The position numbers and the translations under genes are program-made. From Candidatus Zipacnadia bacterium (GTDB lineage: Bacteria; Armatimonadota; Zipacnadia; Zipacnadales; UBA5352): a stretch of 64,000 nt of DNA. Where the stretch lies: positions 248,001 through 312,000 of the forward strand of contig JALGSU010000012.1 in NCBI GenBank assembly GCA_029821735.1. The letters run 5' to 3'. Of this stretch, positions 8,897-17,333 are shown one piece after another (within the stretch, counting starts at the first letter, position 1; every line of letters begins with the position of its first letter). The notes below the pieces were generated by a model. That model was not told where the DNA came from. It saw nothing but the letters and a program-made list of their open reading frames with translations, and ran no database searches.

Positions 8897-10482
8897 GTAA
8901 TCACCGGCCCGCCGTCGGCGTCGGCCTGGTAGACCTGAGCGCGGCGCCAGGTGTCATCGATCTCGGGATAGTCGGTTCGGAAGTGCGCGCCGCGGCTCTC
9001 CGTGCGCGCCAGAGCCCCCTCGATGATCAGGCGCGAGACGGTGAGCAAGTTCGCCGCCTCTACCTCGCTGCGTGACGCCGATGGCACTGTTGCGAGCTGC
9101 CGGCACCAGTCGCCGACAACCTGTTGCGCCTCCGCCAGAGACTCCCCGTCGCGTTCGACACCAGCATAGTCCTGCATGAGTCTGCGCAAGTGACCGTGGA
9201 CCGCCACCGGGGCGCAGCGCACGGGAGGCGGCGTCATCTGGGTGGCCACGCCGAGCAACTCGTATGACAGCTTGGGCAGGCGGGGCGCCAGGTTTGCCGC
9301 CCGCAGGCCGAAGACGAGACCGTCGAGCAGCGAGTTGGACGCGAGGCGGTTGGCGCCATGCACACCGAGCGAGGTGCATTCGCCCACCGCGAGCAGCCCG
9401 GGCAGGTCGGTGCGTGTGCTGATATCAGTGGCGACGCCGCCCATGAAGTAGTGCGCGGCCGGGCACACCGGGATGCGCTCCTGGTAGATGTCGAAGCCTC
9501 GGTGGGCCAGTTCGCCGACTATGCCGGGGAAGCGTGACAGGAACCGCTCGCGCGGGATGGGCGAGAAGTCGAGCAGGACGTGGTCAGTCCCGTCCTTGCG
9601 CATCTGGGCGACGACTGCGCGAGCAACGATGTCGCGTGGCGCGAGATCCCCCTGCGGATGCAGGGCGGGCATGAAGTGCTCGCCGTCTTCGCTGCGCAGT
9701 ATGGCGCCCTCGCCGCGCATGGCTTCGGAGATGAGGAACTTGGGCGAGCCCTCGTGGAAGAGGGCGGTTGGGTGGAACTGCACGAACTCCATGTCGCGCA
9801 GCCTGCACCCGGCGCGCCAGGCCGCGGCCATGCCATCGCCGGTGGTCACCAGCGGATTGGTGGTGATCGAGTAGGCTTGGCCGAGGCCGCCGGTGGCGAG
9901 GATCGTGACGGGAGCGACGAAACGCACGCGCTCGGAGTCGGGCAGCGCCAGCGCGTCGACGCCAACGCAACGGCCCTCGACGACCAGCAGGTCAGTCAGC
10001 AAAGTGTGCTCGAAGACCTCGATCGCGGGATGCACGGCTGTGCGCCGCGACAGCGCGCGCTCGACCTCGTGGCCGGTCTCATCACCTGAGGCGTGCAGGA
10101 TGCGGCGCACCCCGTGCGCCGCCTCGCGACCGTAGACCAGTTCGCCGGCGCTGCGGTCAAAGCGCATGCCGAGGCGCATGAGTTCGCGGACCGAGTCGGG
10201 GCCCTCGACGGTGAGCGTGCGGACGGCCTCGAGGTCGCACAGTCCGGCACCCGCGATGAGCGTGTCGCGCTCGTGGTCGCGAGGGTTGTCGTCCTCATGG
10301 AGGGCGACAGCGATACCGCCCTGAGCATACTCAGTGTTGGACTCCGTGAGGCGGTCCTTGGTGATCACGGCAACCTTGCCGTGGTCCGTCAGGTGCAGGG
10401 CCGTGAAAAGCCCCGCCACGCCTGAACCGATGACGATGAAGTCGAACTCGCGAATGTTTGGTCGCGGCACTTCAAGCAGCAT
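8866..10482 (-). CDS. nadB: L-aspartate oxidase NadB
   Basis: 538 residues, standard length for this FAD flavoprotein, which oxidises aspartate to iminoaspartate in NAD synthesis. Visible features: FAD-binding GSGVAGL near residue 19, the SNTEYAQGGIAVA segment, FVQFHPTALF, PRDIVARAV with the substrate arginine, HYFMGGV, and the C-terminal FAD motif GVHGANRLASNSLLDGLVFG. No nadA or nadC is adjacent in the window. It is the last gene of the long minus-strand phoH block, 23 bases after the oxidoreductase gene. Confidence 0.93.
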   Translation of the reverse strand: MLLEVPRPNIREFDFIVIGSGVAGLFTALHLTDHGKVAVITKDRLTESNTEYAQGGIAVALHEDDNPRDHERDTLIAGAGLCDLEAVRTLTVEGPDSVRELMRLGMRFDRSAGELVYGREAAHGVRRILHASGDETGHEVERALSRRTAVHPAIEVFEHTLLTDLLVVEGRCVGVDALALPDSERVRFVAPVTILATGGLGQAYSITTNPLVTTGDGMAAAWRAGCRLRDMEFVQFHPTALFHEGSPKFLISEAMRGEGAILRSEDGEHFMPALHPQGDLAPRDIVARAVVAQMRKDGTDHVLLDFSPIPRERFLSRFPGIVGELAHRGFDIYQERIPVCPAAHYFMGGVATDISTRTDLPGLLAVGECTSLGVHGANRLASNSLLDGLVFGLRAANLAPRLPKLSYELLGVATQMTPPPVRCAPVAVHGHLRRLMQDYAGVERDGESLAEAQQVVGDWCRQLATVPSASRSEVEAANLLTVSRLIIEGALARTESRGAHFRTDYPEIDDTWRRAQVYQADADGGPVITYIDIADDGV

Positions 10483-10505
10483 TATCGTCCGCCCGGTGGT
10501 TTGGT

Positions 10506-11462
10506 CTAGAGTGTTCCCTGCTCAATGGTCTCGCACAGGCGCATCGACTTGGTGGCGTCAGCGAAGCTGCATATCGGCTCGGTACCGTCCAGGATGCAGT
10601 CGAAGAAGTGACGTGTCTGGATGGTGCAGCCGTATCTCACGTAGTGTTGGTCCGAACCGGTCAGTTCCTCACCGGTGACGATGACCGGCTCCTTGGCATC
10701 GTCAATCCAGATCTCCGCATGGTCCGGAGGCAGTATGTAGCAGGCGATGCCCTGCCCGTGAATCTCGAAACGCTCGATGCGGGTGCCGGAGGCGCGGTTG
10801 GCAGTGAGCACCGCGACGCCGCCCCCGTCGAATGTCATCAGAGAATTGAAAACGTTGTCCCAGTCATTATAGCGTCGCCGGACCGCGCTGTGAACGTGCT
10901 CGGGGTCGCCCATCATGTGGCGGATGAAGTCGACCGAGTGGATGACGTCCATGATGACGATGCTCATGTCATAGTAAGGCGGCTCGCCGAGCATGTACTT
11001 GTGGAACTCAGCGACGACCTGCGTGGGGCCGCCGCGGTCAGCGACAAGCTGGCGGCAGTGCTCGATGATGGGCGTGAAGCGCCGGTTGAAGGCGACCAGC
11101 GTCGTGCAACCGATTGCCTCGGCGGCGTCGGCCAACTGCTGGGCCTCGTCTCCGCTCATGCCGAGAGGCTTTTCGGTGAGCACGTGCTTGCCGGCCTGCA
11201 GGCAGGGCATGATCATCTCCATCGAGTGCATCGGCGGCGAGACGCAAAAGCATGCGTCCAGATCGACGGAGTCGAGCATCTGGTGCAGGTCGGTGAAGCG
11301 GGCCTCAACATCGTAGTCGTCGGCGCACTGATTGAGGCGCTCCTCATCGAGGTCGCATACGGCGACGACTTCGGCTATCTCTGACAGGTCGCGGATGGTG
11401 GGGTGGATGTAGTAGCGCGCACGATTGCCTGCCCCGATAAAGCCGACACGAATCTTGCTCAC
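10506..11462 (-). CDS. Gfo/Idh/MocA family oxidoreductase
   Basis: 318 residues, at the short end for the family. Rossmann motif FIGAGNRARYYIH at 8-20 and EKP at 97-99 (HVLTEKPLG). The C-terminal beta-sheet domain follows. It is flanked by dgkA-PAP2 upstream and nadB downstream on the same strand with short gaps, so it is likely read from the phoH operon, although its function (NAD(P)-linked oxidation of a sugar or cyclitol) has no obvious link to them. Substrate unknown. Confidence 0.88.
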   Translation of the reverse strand: MSKIRVGFIGAGNRARYYIHPTIRDLSEIAEVVAVCDLDEERLNQCADDYDVEARFTDLHQMLDSVDLDACFCVSPPMHSMEMIMPCLQAGKHVLTEKPLGMSGDEAQQLADAAEAIGCTTLVAFNRRFTPIIEHCRQLVADRGGPTQVVAEFHKYMLGEPPYYDMSIVIMDVIHSVDFIRHMMGDPEHVHSAVRRRYNDWDNVFNSLMTFDGGGVAVLTANRASGTRIERFEIHGQGIACYILPPDHAEIWIDDAKEPVIVTGEELTGSDQHYVRYGCTIQTRHFFDCILDGTEPICSFADATKSMRLCETIEQGTL

Positions 11463-11501
11463 TGATCAGAACCTCCGATTTGTGTGGTGGACCGCCGTCG
11501 G

Positions 11502-12272
11502 TCAGCCGACAGGGAGCGGCCAGGCGAAGAGCACGATCGCGAGAACGACGCCGATAAGCGCCCCGAGAGTGACCTCGGAGAGTGAATGTATGTCGCTTTG
11601 CAGCCGACTCTGGGCGAGCAGCAGCGCCAGTGCCAGACCCAGAGCGGCAAGCTCCACGCTGCCGCTGATCGCCGCGACCGAGCCGGCCAGCAGGAAGCCC
11701 AGAGCAGTATGCCCGGATGCGAAGCCGCCAGTCAGATACTTGCGCCCACCGGTGGCGCGCTTGATCCAGGCGATGGCCACGGCCAGCAGCAACATGCCCA
11801 CCAGAACTATCTGCAGCGGTCCCATGATCGGCCGGGCTGGCAGAGATAGCGGGCTGGCAAAGAGTTTGCGCAAGTTCTCGTTCATCGCGAAGATCATCAC
11901 GCCGGCGACGAAGGCGTAGAGAGCCGCAACGAGGACCGCGGCAGCGGCGACGTCCTTGACGATCTTGGCGCGCTCCTCGAAGGTATCGACCCGCAGGTCG
12001 GTGATCTCCTCGATCGCAGTGTTAAAGATCTCACACACGAGGACGAAGATCATCGGCAGCAGCAGGTGGAGCAACTCGATATGGCTGACGCCAAAGCCCC
12101 ATGCGGCGAGCAGAATGAGCCCAATGATGGTGGTGTGTATGCGCATGTGGGGCTGTGTATTGAAGACGTGGTAGAGGCCCTCGAAGGCGTTCTGAAAGCT
12201 CTGCACCAGGGAACGCCGCCCGTTGCCCCTCCATACCGGCTGCTCTGTATTATCGTCGCCCCTCTGCGTCAT
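11502..12272 (-). CDS. Fusion of DgkA-type lipid kinase and PAP2 phosphatase
   Basis: 256 residues with two domains. Residues about 20-130 are a DgkA/undecaprenol kinase: SFQNAFEGLYHVFNTQ, then CEIFNTAIEEITD with E81, N84 and E88, and KDVAAAAVL, over three membrane helices. Residues about 145-255 are a PAP2 phosphatase: GGFASGHTALGF (S186-H188) and SRLQSDIHSLSEV (R223, H229; the usual Asp is Glu). Kinase and phosphatase for undecaprenol or diacylglycerol lipids are thus on one polypeptide. The start overlaps the ybeY stop (ATGA). This is the normal dgkA position in the phoH-ybeY-dgkA block. Confidence 0.85.
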   Translation of the reverse strand: MTQRGDDNTEQPVWRGNGRRSLVQSFQNAFEGLYHVFNTQPHMRIHTTIIGLILLAAWGFGVSHIELLHLLLPMIFVLVCEIFNTAIEEITDLRVDTFEERAKIVKDVAAAAVLVAALYAFVAGVMIFAMNENLRKLFASPLSLPARPIMGPLQIVLVGMLLLAVAIAWIKRATGGRKYLTGGFASGHTALGFLLAGSVAAISGSVELAALGLALALLLAQSRLQSDIHSLSEVTLGALIGVVLAIVLFAWPLPVG

Positions 12273-12688
12273 ATCTCCCCCAGACGCGCGAGAACGCGGT
12301 CCTGCAACTCATGCATTCTGTGCGCGCCTGCCTCGTTCTCGTCATCGTGGCCCAGCGTGTGCAGCGTTCCGTGGGCCATCAACAGGCAGAGCTCTCGGGC
12401 GAGCGAATGCCCGTGCTCTGCCGCTTGGCGGGCGGCGGTCTGCACACTGATGATGACCTCACCGGAGGTCTGATCGGGCTCCGGCTCGGCTTCGAAGGCG
12501 ATGACGTCAGTGGGGCCTTCGCTGCCGCGGAACTGCTGGTTCACTCGCCCGATGCGCTCATCATCCACGAGAGCCACACTGATCTGATCGAGCACGCCAC
12601 CGTCTTCGGCAAGCGCCAGATGGGCCGCCTGCTCGAGCAGGTCGTGATCAACCGGCGTCGGCTGCAGGTCCCTGATCTGCACTATCAT
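12269..12688 (-). CDS. ybeY: Endoribonuclease YbeY
   Basis: 139 residues. This single-strand-specific metal RNase acts in 16S rRNA maturation and ribosome quality control. The start ATG 12688 gives MIVQIRDLQP, with a GGAG site upstream; the frame is open further but only as antisense of the neighbour. The zinc motif reads HGTLHTLGHDDE: H106 and H110 are conserved, while the third ligand position is Asp116 instead of His, with His at 114 in place of the usual Tyr. It overlaps the pgpH 3' end by 41 bases and the next gene by four. Confidence 0.88.
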   Translation of the reverse strand: MIVQIRDLQPTPVDHDLLEQAAHLALAEDGGVLDQISVALVDDERIGRVNQQFRGSEGPTDVIAFEAEPEPDQTSGEVIISVQTAARQAAEHGHSLARELCLLMAHGTLHTLGHDDENEAGAHRMHELQDRVLARLGEI

Positions 12689-14906
12689 CGGTGGTCGGCT
12701 CCGGAGGCGGCTGATCTTCAGGGGCGCCGTCGGCGGCCCCGTTGCCGTTCTCCTTGCCGATCTCCTTACCGTTTGGCGCGCCATTTTCTTCGAGTTGGTC
12801 TGGGTAGCGGATGCGCTGATGGAACATGCCCACAAGCGTCGCAACGAGACTTTCCTTGATGATGGTGAGGTCGGCCAGCGTGAGCGGGCACTGATCGAGC
12901 TGCCCGTCCTCAACCTTGGCGCCGACGATCTTGTCGACGAGCTCTACCAGCATCCCGCGGTCGGGGTTAACGAGCGTCCGTGCGGCGGCCTCAACCGCAT
13001 CCGCCAGCATGACCAGCCCGGCCTCGCGGGTGTGCGGTCTCGGTCCGGGGTACCGGTAGTCGGCCTCGGAGATGTTCTCCGCGCCCTCCTCCTGGACGGC
13101 CAGGTGGTGAGGATAGGCAGCCAGAGATGTGCCATGGTGCTCGCGGATGATGTCTGCTATCTGCGGTGGCAGACCGATTTCGCGGGCCAGATCGTAGCCG
13201 TCCTTGGCGTGCGCGATGAGGGTCAGGGCGCTCAGGTGCGGCCTGAGTTTCTCGTGGGGGTTGTCGCCCCCGAACTGGTTCTCGATAAAGAAGTAAGGGC
13301 GCTTGAGCTTGCCGATATCGTGGTACAACGCACCCGCGCGCGCCAGGAGGGCGTTGGCGCCGATCCTCTCAGCCGCCGGCACCGCGAGGTTGGCGACCAT
13401 GACACAGGACTGGTAGGTGCCGGGGGCCTCGGTGAGAAGACGACTGAGAATGGGCTCGTTGGGATTGGTCAGTTCGAGCAGGCTCAGGTCAGTAACAACG
13501 CCGACCGCGCGCTCGATGGCCATCACCGCTACGACAGCGACGCTGGCCGAGAGCAAGCCCGCGACCGCCGTGGCGGCAACCTGGTGCAGGGCAAGGGCGA
13601 GCCCAAAGACCTCACCGGTCACGACGAAGAGCACCGCGTTGATCAGGCCGACCAGTCCAGCCGCGCGAGCGATGGTCAAGCTCTTGTTCGCCGCCGAGGA
13701 GAGCGCAAACGAGGCGAAGCTGCTGCACAAGATCGTGACAACCACCACTCGCGCATCCGAACCGGTGGCGACCATGCCCGCGAGCAGGCCGAAGTGGCCG
13801 CTGAGCACGATGGCGAGGCGAGTCCCGAGCAGCATGGCGATGGTCATGGCAAGGGCAGTGCTGATGCCGAGAACGAATGCGGCGTACACCGACCACCCCT
13901 GAGTGAAACGGAAGCCGGCCGCAGCCAGCACCAGAACCGTGCAGATGAGCAGCATCTGGCGGTCGTTTACGTATATCTCCGGGCAGTAACGGGCGACGTA
14001 GACTCCCAGCAGCAGGACCATGGCAAGCAGCAGCACAAACAACGCAGCGCCCTGGGAGTAGTCAGCGCGCGGATGCATGAGACCGAGGGCGCCGGCGATG
14101 TCGATATGGCGCTGGGTGACGATCTGCCCAGGGGCGACGATGGCGTCATCCGCCTGAATCTGGCGGCGCACCTCTTCGACGGCCGCAGCAGCCATCTTGC
14201 GCTGGGCGACCGTCGCCTGCTCGTCGTAGCGCAGGTTCGGGCGCAGCGACTTCACTGCGATCTCGGCGACCATGGCCTGGAATTTCGGCGTGAGGGAGAG
14301 GTCCGCCACGGCCTGTTGCACAGAGGTCCGCGCGTCCTCGAGGTCGGTTGTGTTGCTGCGGACGGTATCCTGCATCTCCTCGTCAGCGAGGCGCAGAGCA
14401 TCGTCGCGCATGCGGTCCAGAGCGCCCTGGGCCGCCGTGACGCCCAACTGCAGCGTCTCTTCGGTGAGGGCAACGTCCAACATCTCGCCTACGGCCTTAG
14501 CGCGGGCCCCGTCGTCCTCGCCGAAAGTCTCGTTCGCCCGAACATCCTCGAAAGCGCGGAAGACGTCGTTGATCGTCTGCTCGACCAGAGCATTGGCCTC
14601 TGGCACGCCCTCATATTGGTCGGGCACGGCGTCGCGGGACATCTGGCGACGTTCCTCGGTGGCCTCCGTGTCGATGTAGGAGATACTGCGGGGGGCCTTG
14701 ATGAGGTCCTCGGCCTCCATGCCGGGCTCGAGGGACACGCGCTCGGGTACGATCCGCGTTGCGAGGGCGACCAGAAGCAGTAGCGACGTGGCCAGGGCCA
14801 TGATCGCCCTGGAGTAGAAGAACGAGTCGACGCGGGCGCCAAGCAGCCGTAGAGGGCCCTTGCGCTCGCGCCGGCTATTGTGGTTGCGTCTGCTGGGAAT
14901 CCTCAA
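12648..14906 (-). CDS. pgpH: PgpH-type 7TM-HD protein (putative cyclic-di-AMP phosphodiesterase)
   Basis: 752 residues. Order: one membrane helix (about 35-55), a 7TMR-HDED-type extracellular domain (about 60-280), a block of about seven membrane helices (285-470), and a cytoplasmic HD domain with HD at 529-530 (ALYHDIGKLKRP), AHAKDG, IIREHHG and DAVEAAAR. Known PgpH proteins hydrolyse c-di-AMP. The segment that normally reads TYHHS before the HD is TYQSC here, so one metal ligand is missing. Start is a TTG overlapping the phoH end by 32 bases. Located between phoH and ybeY, its usual place. Confidence 0.85.
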   Translation of the reverse strand: MRIPSRRNHNSRRERKGPLRLLGARVDSFFYSRAIMALATSLLLLVALATRIVPERVSLEPGMEAEDLIKAPRSISYIDTEATEERRQMSRDAVPDQYEGVPEANALVEQTINDVFRAFEDVRANETFGEDDGARAKAVGEMLDVALTEETLQLGVTAAQGALDRMRDDALRLADEEMQDTVRSNTTDLEDARTSVQQAVADLSLTPKFQAMVAEIAVKSLRPNLRYDEQATVAQRKMAAAAVEEVRRQIQADDAIVAPGQIVTQRHIDIAGALGLMHPRADYSQGAALFVLLLAMVLLLGVYVARYCPEIYVNDRQMLLICTVLVLAAAGFRFTQGWSVYAAFVLGISTALAMTIAMLLGTRLAIVLSGHFGLLAGMVATGSDARVVVVTILCSSFASFALSSAANKSLTIARAAGLVGLINAVLFVVTGEVFGLALALHQVAATAVAGLLSASVAVVAVMAIERAVGVVTDLSLLELTNPNEPILSRLLTEAPGTYQSCVMVANLAVPAAERIGANALLARAGALYHDIGKLKRPYFFIENQFGGDNPHEKLRPHLSALTLIAHAKDGYDLAREIGLPPQIADIIREHHGTSLAAYPHHLAVQEEGAENISEADYRYPGPRPHTREAGLVMLADAVEAAARTLVNPDRGMLVELVDKIVGAKVEDGQLDQCPLTLADLTIIKESLVATLVGMFHQRIRYPDQLEENGAPNGKEIGKENGNGAADGAPEDQPPPEPTTDDSADQGPAADAG

Positions 14907-15981
14907 TCTCAGTCACGCCGCCCTCTTCTGGCACGGTCAGAACCTGGCGCTCGCTCTCCTCAGAGCGAGCATACGCGCCAACGATTCTCTGCACGAGGTC
15001 GTGGCGCACGATGTCCTGTGGCTGTAGCCGTGAGACGCGAACTCCCTTGACACCTTCGAGCACCCGTATGGCGTGTGCCAGGCCACTTTCGGAGCTGGCG
15101 GGCAGATCGCTTTGCGTCATGTCGCCGGTGACGACCATGCGCGAGCCAAATCCCATACGGGTGAGAAACATCTTGATCTGTGCCGGCGAGGCGTTCTGGG
15201 CCTCGTCAAGCACCATGTACGCGTCATTGATCGTGCGCCCGCGCATGTAGGCAAGCGGCACTATCTCCAGCGACCCGTGGTCGCGCAACCGACGAGTCCG
15301 ATCGGGGCCGATGATATCATGCAGCGCGTCGTACAGCGGCCGCAAGTATGGATCAACCTTGTCCAGCATGTCGCCGGGCAGGAAGCCAAGCTGCTCGCCG
15401 GCCTCCACGATCGGGCGCGTAAGAACCAGACGCGTGACCTCGTTGCGCTTGAGCGCGCCGATGGCGGCGGCCATGGCCAGATACGTCTTGCCCGTGCCCG
15501 CCGGCCCGACGCAGAAGGTCAGGTCGCTCTTGCGCAAGTGTTGCACATACCGTGCCTGCCCCACCGTGCGCGGGCGGATCGGCTTGCCGCGATGCGTCAG
15601 CACAAGCGTTTCAGCCAGGAGCGCCTCCGCAGCATCGCCGTCGGAGCTCGCGTTGGCTGAACTGAGCGCAGCGTCAATGTCGCCGGGCGAGGGCACGCTG
15701 CCCTGCCGGATGGCGAGCAAAAGTGTGCTGAGCAAATCGGCCGTGGCTTGGGCTTCCTCGTTGCCTCCGAATATCTGGAGCCGGCCATTCCGGGGCACGA
15801 TGGTCACGCCGAACTTGCTCTCGATCAGCCGCAGATTGGCGTCCCTGTCGCCGACGAGGTGGCCCAGTTCGGGTCCGTCGACCTCCACCACAGCGGCCGG
15901 GCTTGGTACTGCTGGATCGGACGTGATTGTTCGCCTCCGGTGGCTGAGAGTGTGACCCTCGCGCGCTCCCGGTCGTAGCAT
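14875..15981 (-). CDS. PhoH-like P-loop ATPase
   Basis: Long form about 368 residues. An N-terminal KH-like segment (VEVDGPELGHLVGDRDANL) precedes the PhoH ATPase with Walker A GPAGTGKTYLA, TRPIVEAGEQLGFLPGD, Walker B LDEAQNAS and VVTGDMTQSDLP. Thought to be an RNA-linked ATPase working with YbeY. The start is uncertain. The ATG at 15981 lacks a ribosome site, whereas GGAGG at 15934-15938 points to an in-frame ATC at 15925-15927, which would give about 350 residues and match the family N-terminus. The promoter at 16019-16047 excludes anything longer than about 16012. Confidence 0.88.
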   Translation of the reverse strand: MLRPGAREGHTLSHRRRTITSDPAVPSPAAVVEVDGPELGHLVGDRDANLRLIESKFGVTIVPRNGRLQIFGGNEEAQATADLLSTLLLAIRQGSVPSPGDIDAALSSANASSDGDAAEALLAETLVLTHRGKPIRPRTVGQARYVQHLRKSDLTFCVGPAGTGKTYLAMAAAIGALKRNEVTRLVLTRPIVEAGEQLGFLPGDMLDKVDPYLRPLYDALHDIIGPDRTRRLRDHGSLEIVPLAYMRGRTINDAYMVLDEAQNASPAQIKMFLTRMGFGSRMVVTGDMTQSDLPASSESGLAHAIRVLEGVKGVRVSRLQPQDIVRHDLVQRIVGAYARSEESERQVLTVPEEGGVTEIEDSQQTQPQ

Positions 15982-16018
15982 TCGGCATAGGCAGCAAGGC
16001 CGGGTCCTCGAACCACGA

Positions 16019-16047
16019 AGTATATTCCTCGGCCCCCCGCAAGTCAA
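16019..16047 (-). promoter_or_regulatory. Sigma70-type promoter of the phoH-pgpH-ybeY block
   Basis: On the minus strand TTGACT (16047-16042) and TATATA (16024-16019) are separated by 17 bases. It lies just upstream of phoH, in the gap after the convergent end region of the epimerase gene. Predicted transcription start is near 16012. Confidence 0.6.
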
Positions 16048-16098
16048 CGAAATGACCGGTAAGCGAGGCCTGTTGCAGGCGGGAATGCACCCATATCG

Positions 16099-17145
16099 TC
16101 ACATTTGCATTATTTGCTTGACTACGCGCAGTATGCCCTGATCCCAGGCAACTCGATGCGTGATACCGGTGCCGGTGCCCAACTCGTGCTTGTGCTCGAG
16201 ATACCACTGGTATGAGCGTATGAGCGCCTCGGCGTTCGTGAATGTGGCGGACCATCCCAGCGTATCCCTGATCTTGTCGACAGAGACGAAGCTGTCGGTG
16301 TCGGCCGTGGCGTAGACCCACTTGTAGAGGGGCGAGAGCTTCAGCGCCTCGGCGACCGCGAGGATGGGCTTGACGACCCAGGAGAGTGTGGGCATCACCT
16401 TAGCCCCACTTCCCGCATACTCGCACAGGGCCCCGACGTCCTCGGCGACGCTGTGGAAGACCTCGGCGCCGACGTTGAAGGTGTCATTGCACTTGTCAGC
16501 GGGGCCGCTGGCGCACAGCCAGATGGCCTCGCACAGGTCCTCGACCTCGAGGAGTTGGTAGAGATTGCTGCCATTGCCGATGGCCGGGATGCGACAGCCG
16601 CTCTCGACCCAGTCATACAGTATCTGGAAGACGCCGAGACGGCCGGTGCCGATGAACGTCTTCGGCCGAACGATGGCCACTTCGAGGCCCTGATCGCGGA
16701 AGCCGTGGCAGACATGCTCGGCCTGGACCTTGCTCTCACCGTAGGGCCCTACGCCGACCATCTCGTGGTCCTCAAAGAGTGGGTGTATCTTCGGGATGCC
16801 GTAGACGGCCGTCGACGAGATCTGGACCACACGGGGGATGCCGAGGTCAAGTGCCGCCTGCAGGACGTTGCGCGTGCCCTCGACGTTGGTCTGCATGATG
16901 TCCTCGGGCTTCCACAGCGGCAGCGCGGCCGCTGCGTGGATGACCACGGAGGCTTGAGGTTCCGTGAGTGCTGTGCGCACACTGTCGATATCGCGAACGT
17001 CCGCGTGCAGGAAGCCCGTGCCCTCCGGGTAGTCGGCCTCAACATAGGGCGCGATATCGAGCATGGCGGTCTGCTCGCCCTTTTCGGCCAGATGGCTGGC
17101 CAAATGGAATCCGAGGAAACCGGCTCCTCCGGTGACTGCAATCAT
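16099..17145 (-). CDS. NAD-dependent epimerase/dehydratase (extended SDR)
   Basis: 348 residues from ATG 17145, preceded by GGAGG at eight bases. N-terminal NAD motif TGGAGFLG (5-12), the DVRD segment after the second strand, ISSTAVYG, and the catalytic Tyr-Lys pair in PYGESKVQAE. Extended short-chain dehydrogenases of this type act on nucleotide sugars, or on 3-beta-hydroxysteroid-like substrates. It is a monocistronic minus-strand gene with its own promoter at 17202-17230. Substrate cannot be assigned. Confidence 0.87.
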   Translation of the reverse strand: MIAVTGGAGFLGFHLASHLAEKGEQTAMLDIAPYVEADYPEGTGFLHADVRDIDSVRTALTEPQASVVIHAAAALPLWKPEDIMQTNVEGTRNVLQAALDLGIPRVVQISSTAVYGIPKIHPLFEDHEMVGVGPYGESKVQAEHVCHGFRDQGLEVAIVRPKTFIGTGRLGVFQILYDWVESGCRIPAIGNGSNLYQLLEVEDLCEAIWLCASGPADKCNDTFNVGAEVFHSVAEDVGALCEYAGSGAKVMPTLSWVVKPILAVAEALKLSPLYKWVYATADTDSFVSVDKIRDTLGWSATFTNAEALIRSYQWYLEHKHELGTGTGITHRVAWDQGILRVVKQIMQM

Positions 17146-17201
17146 TGCCTGATCCTCCACGCTGCGGTGCGAGAGTGCCGTGCTGTTCCGTCCGGCTTGA
17201 T

Positions 17202-17230
17202 ACGATAGTGGAACGCCGGGTAAGAGTCAA
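17202..17230 (-). promoter_or_regulatory. Predicted promoter of the epimerase gene
   Basis: Minus strand TTGACT (17230-17225), 17-base spacer, TATCGT (17207-17202). About 57 bases before the chosen start codon. The -10 hexamer is a partial match, so this is moderate evidence. Confidence 0.45.
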
Positions 17231-17333
17231 AGGGAGCAACGATCGTGGACACAGGAGGGTTCCCCGCGTGCGGGAGCGAAGAGCGGGGCGCAGACATCTC
17301 AGCGATCCTCGTGCGTGAAAGCGACGTGCGGCT

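Noticed and set aside
12795..14783. Long plus-strand open frame antisense to pgpH
   Set aside because: It mirrors the pgpH coding frame in GC-rich DNA, has no recognisable domain and lacks a ribosome site; pgpH on the other strand has clear motifs.
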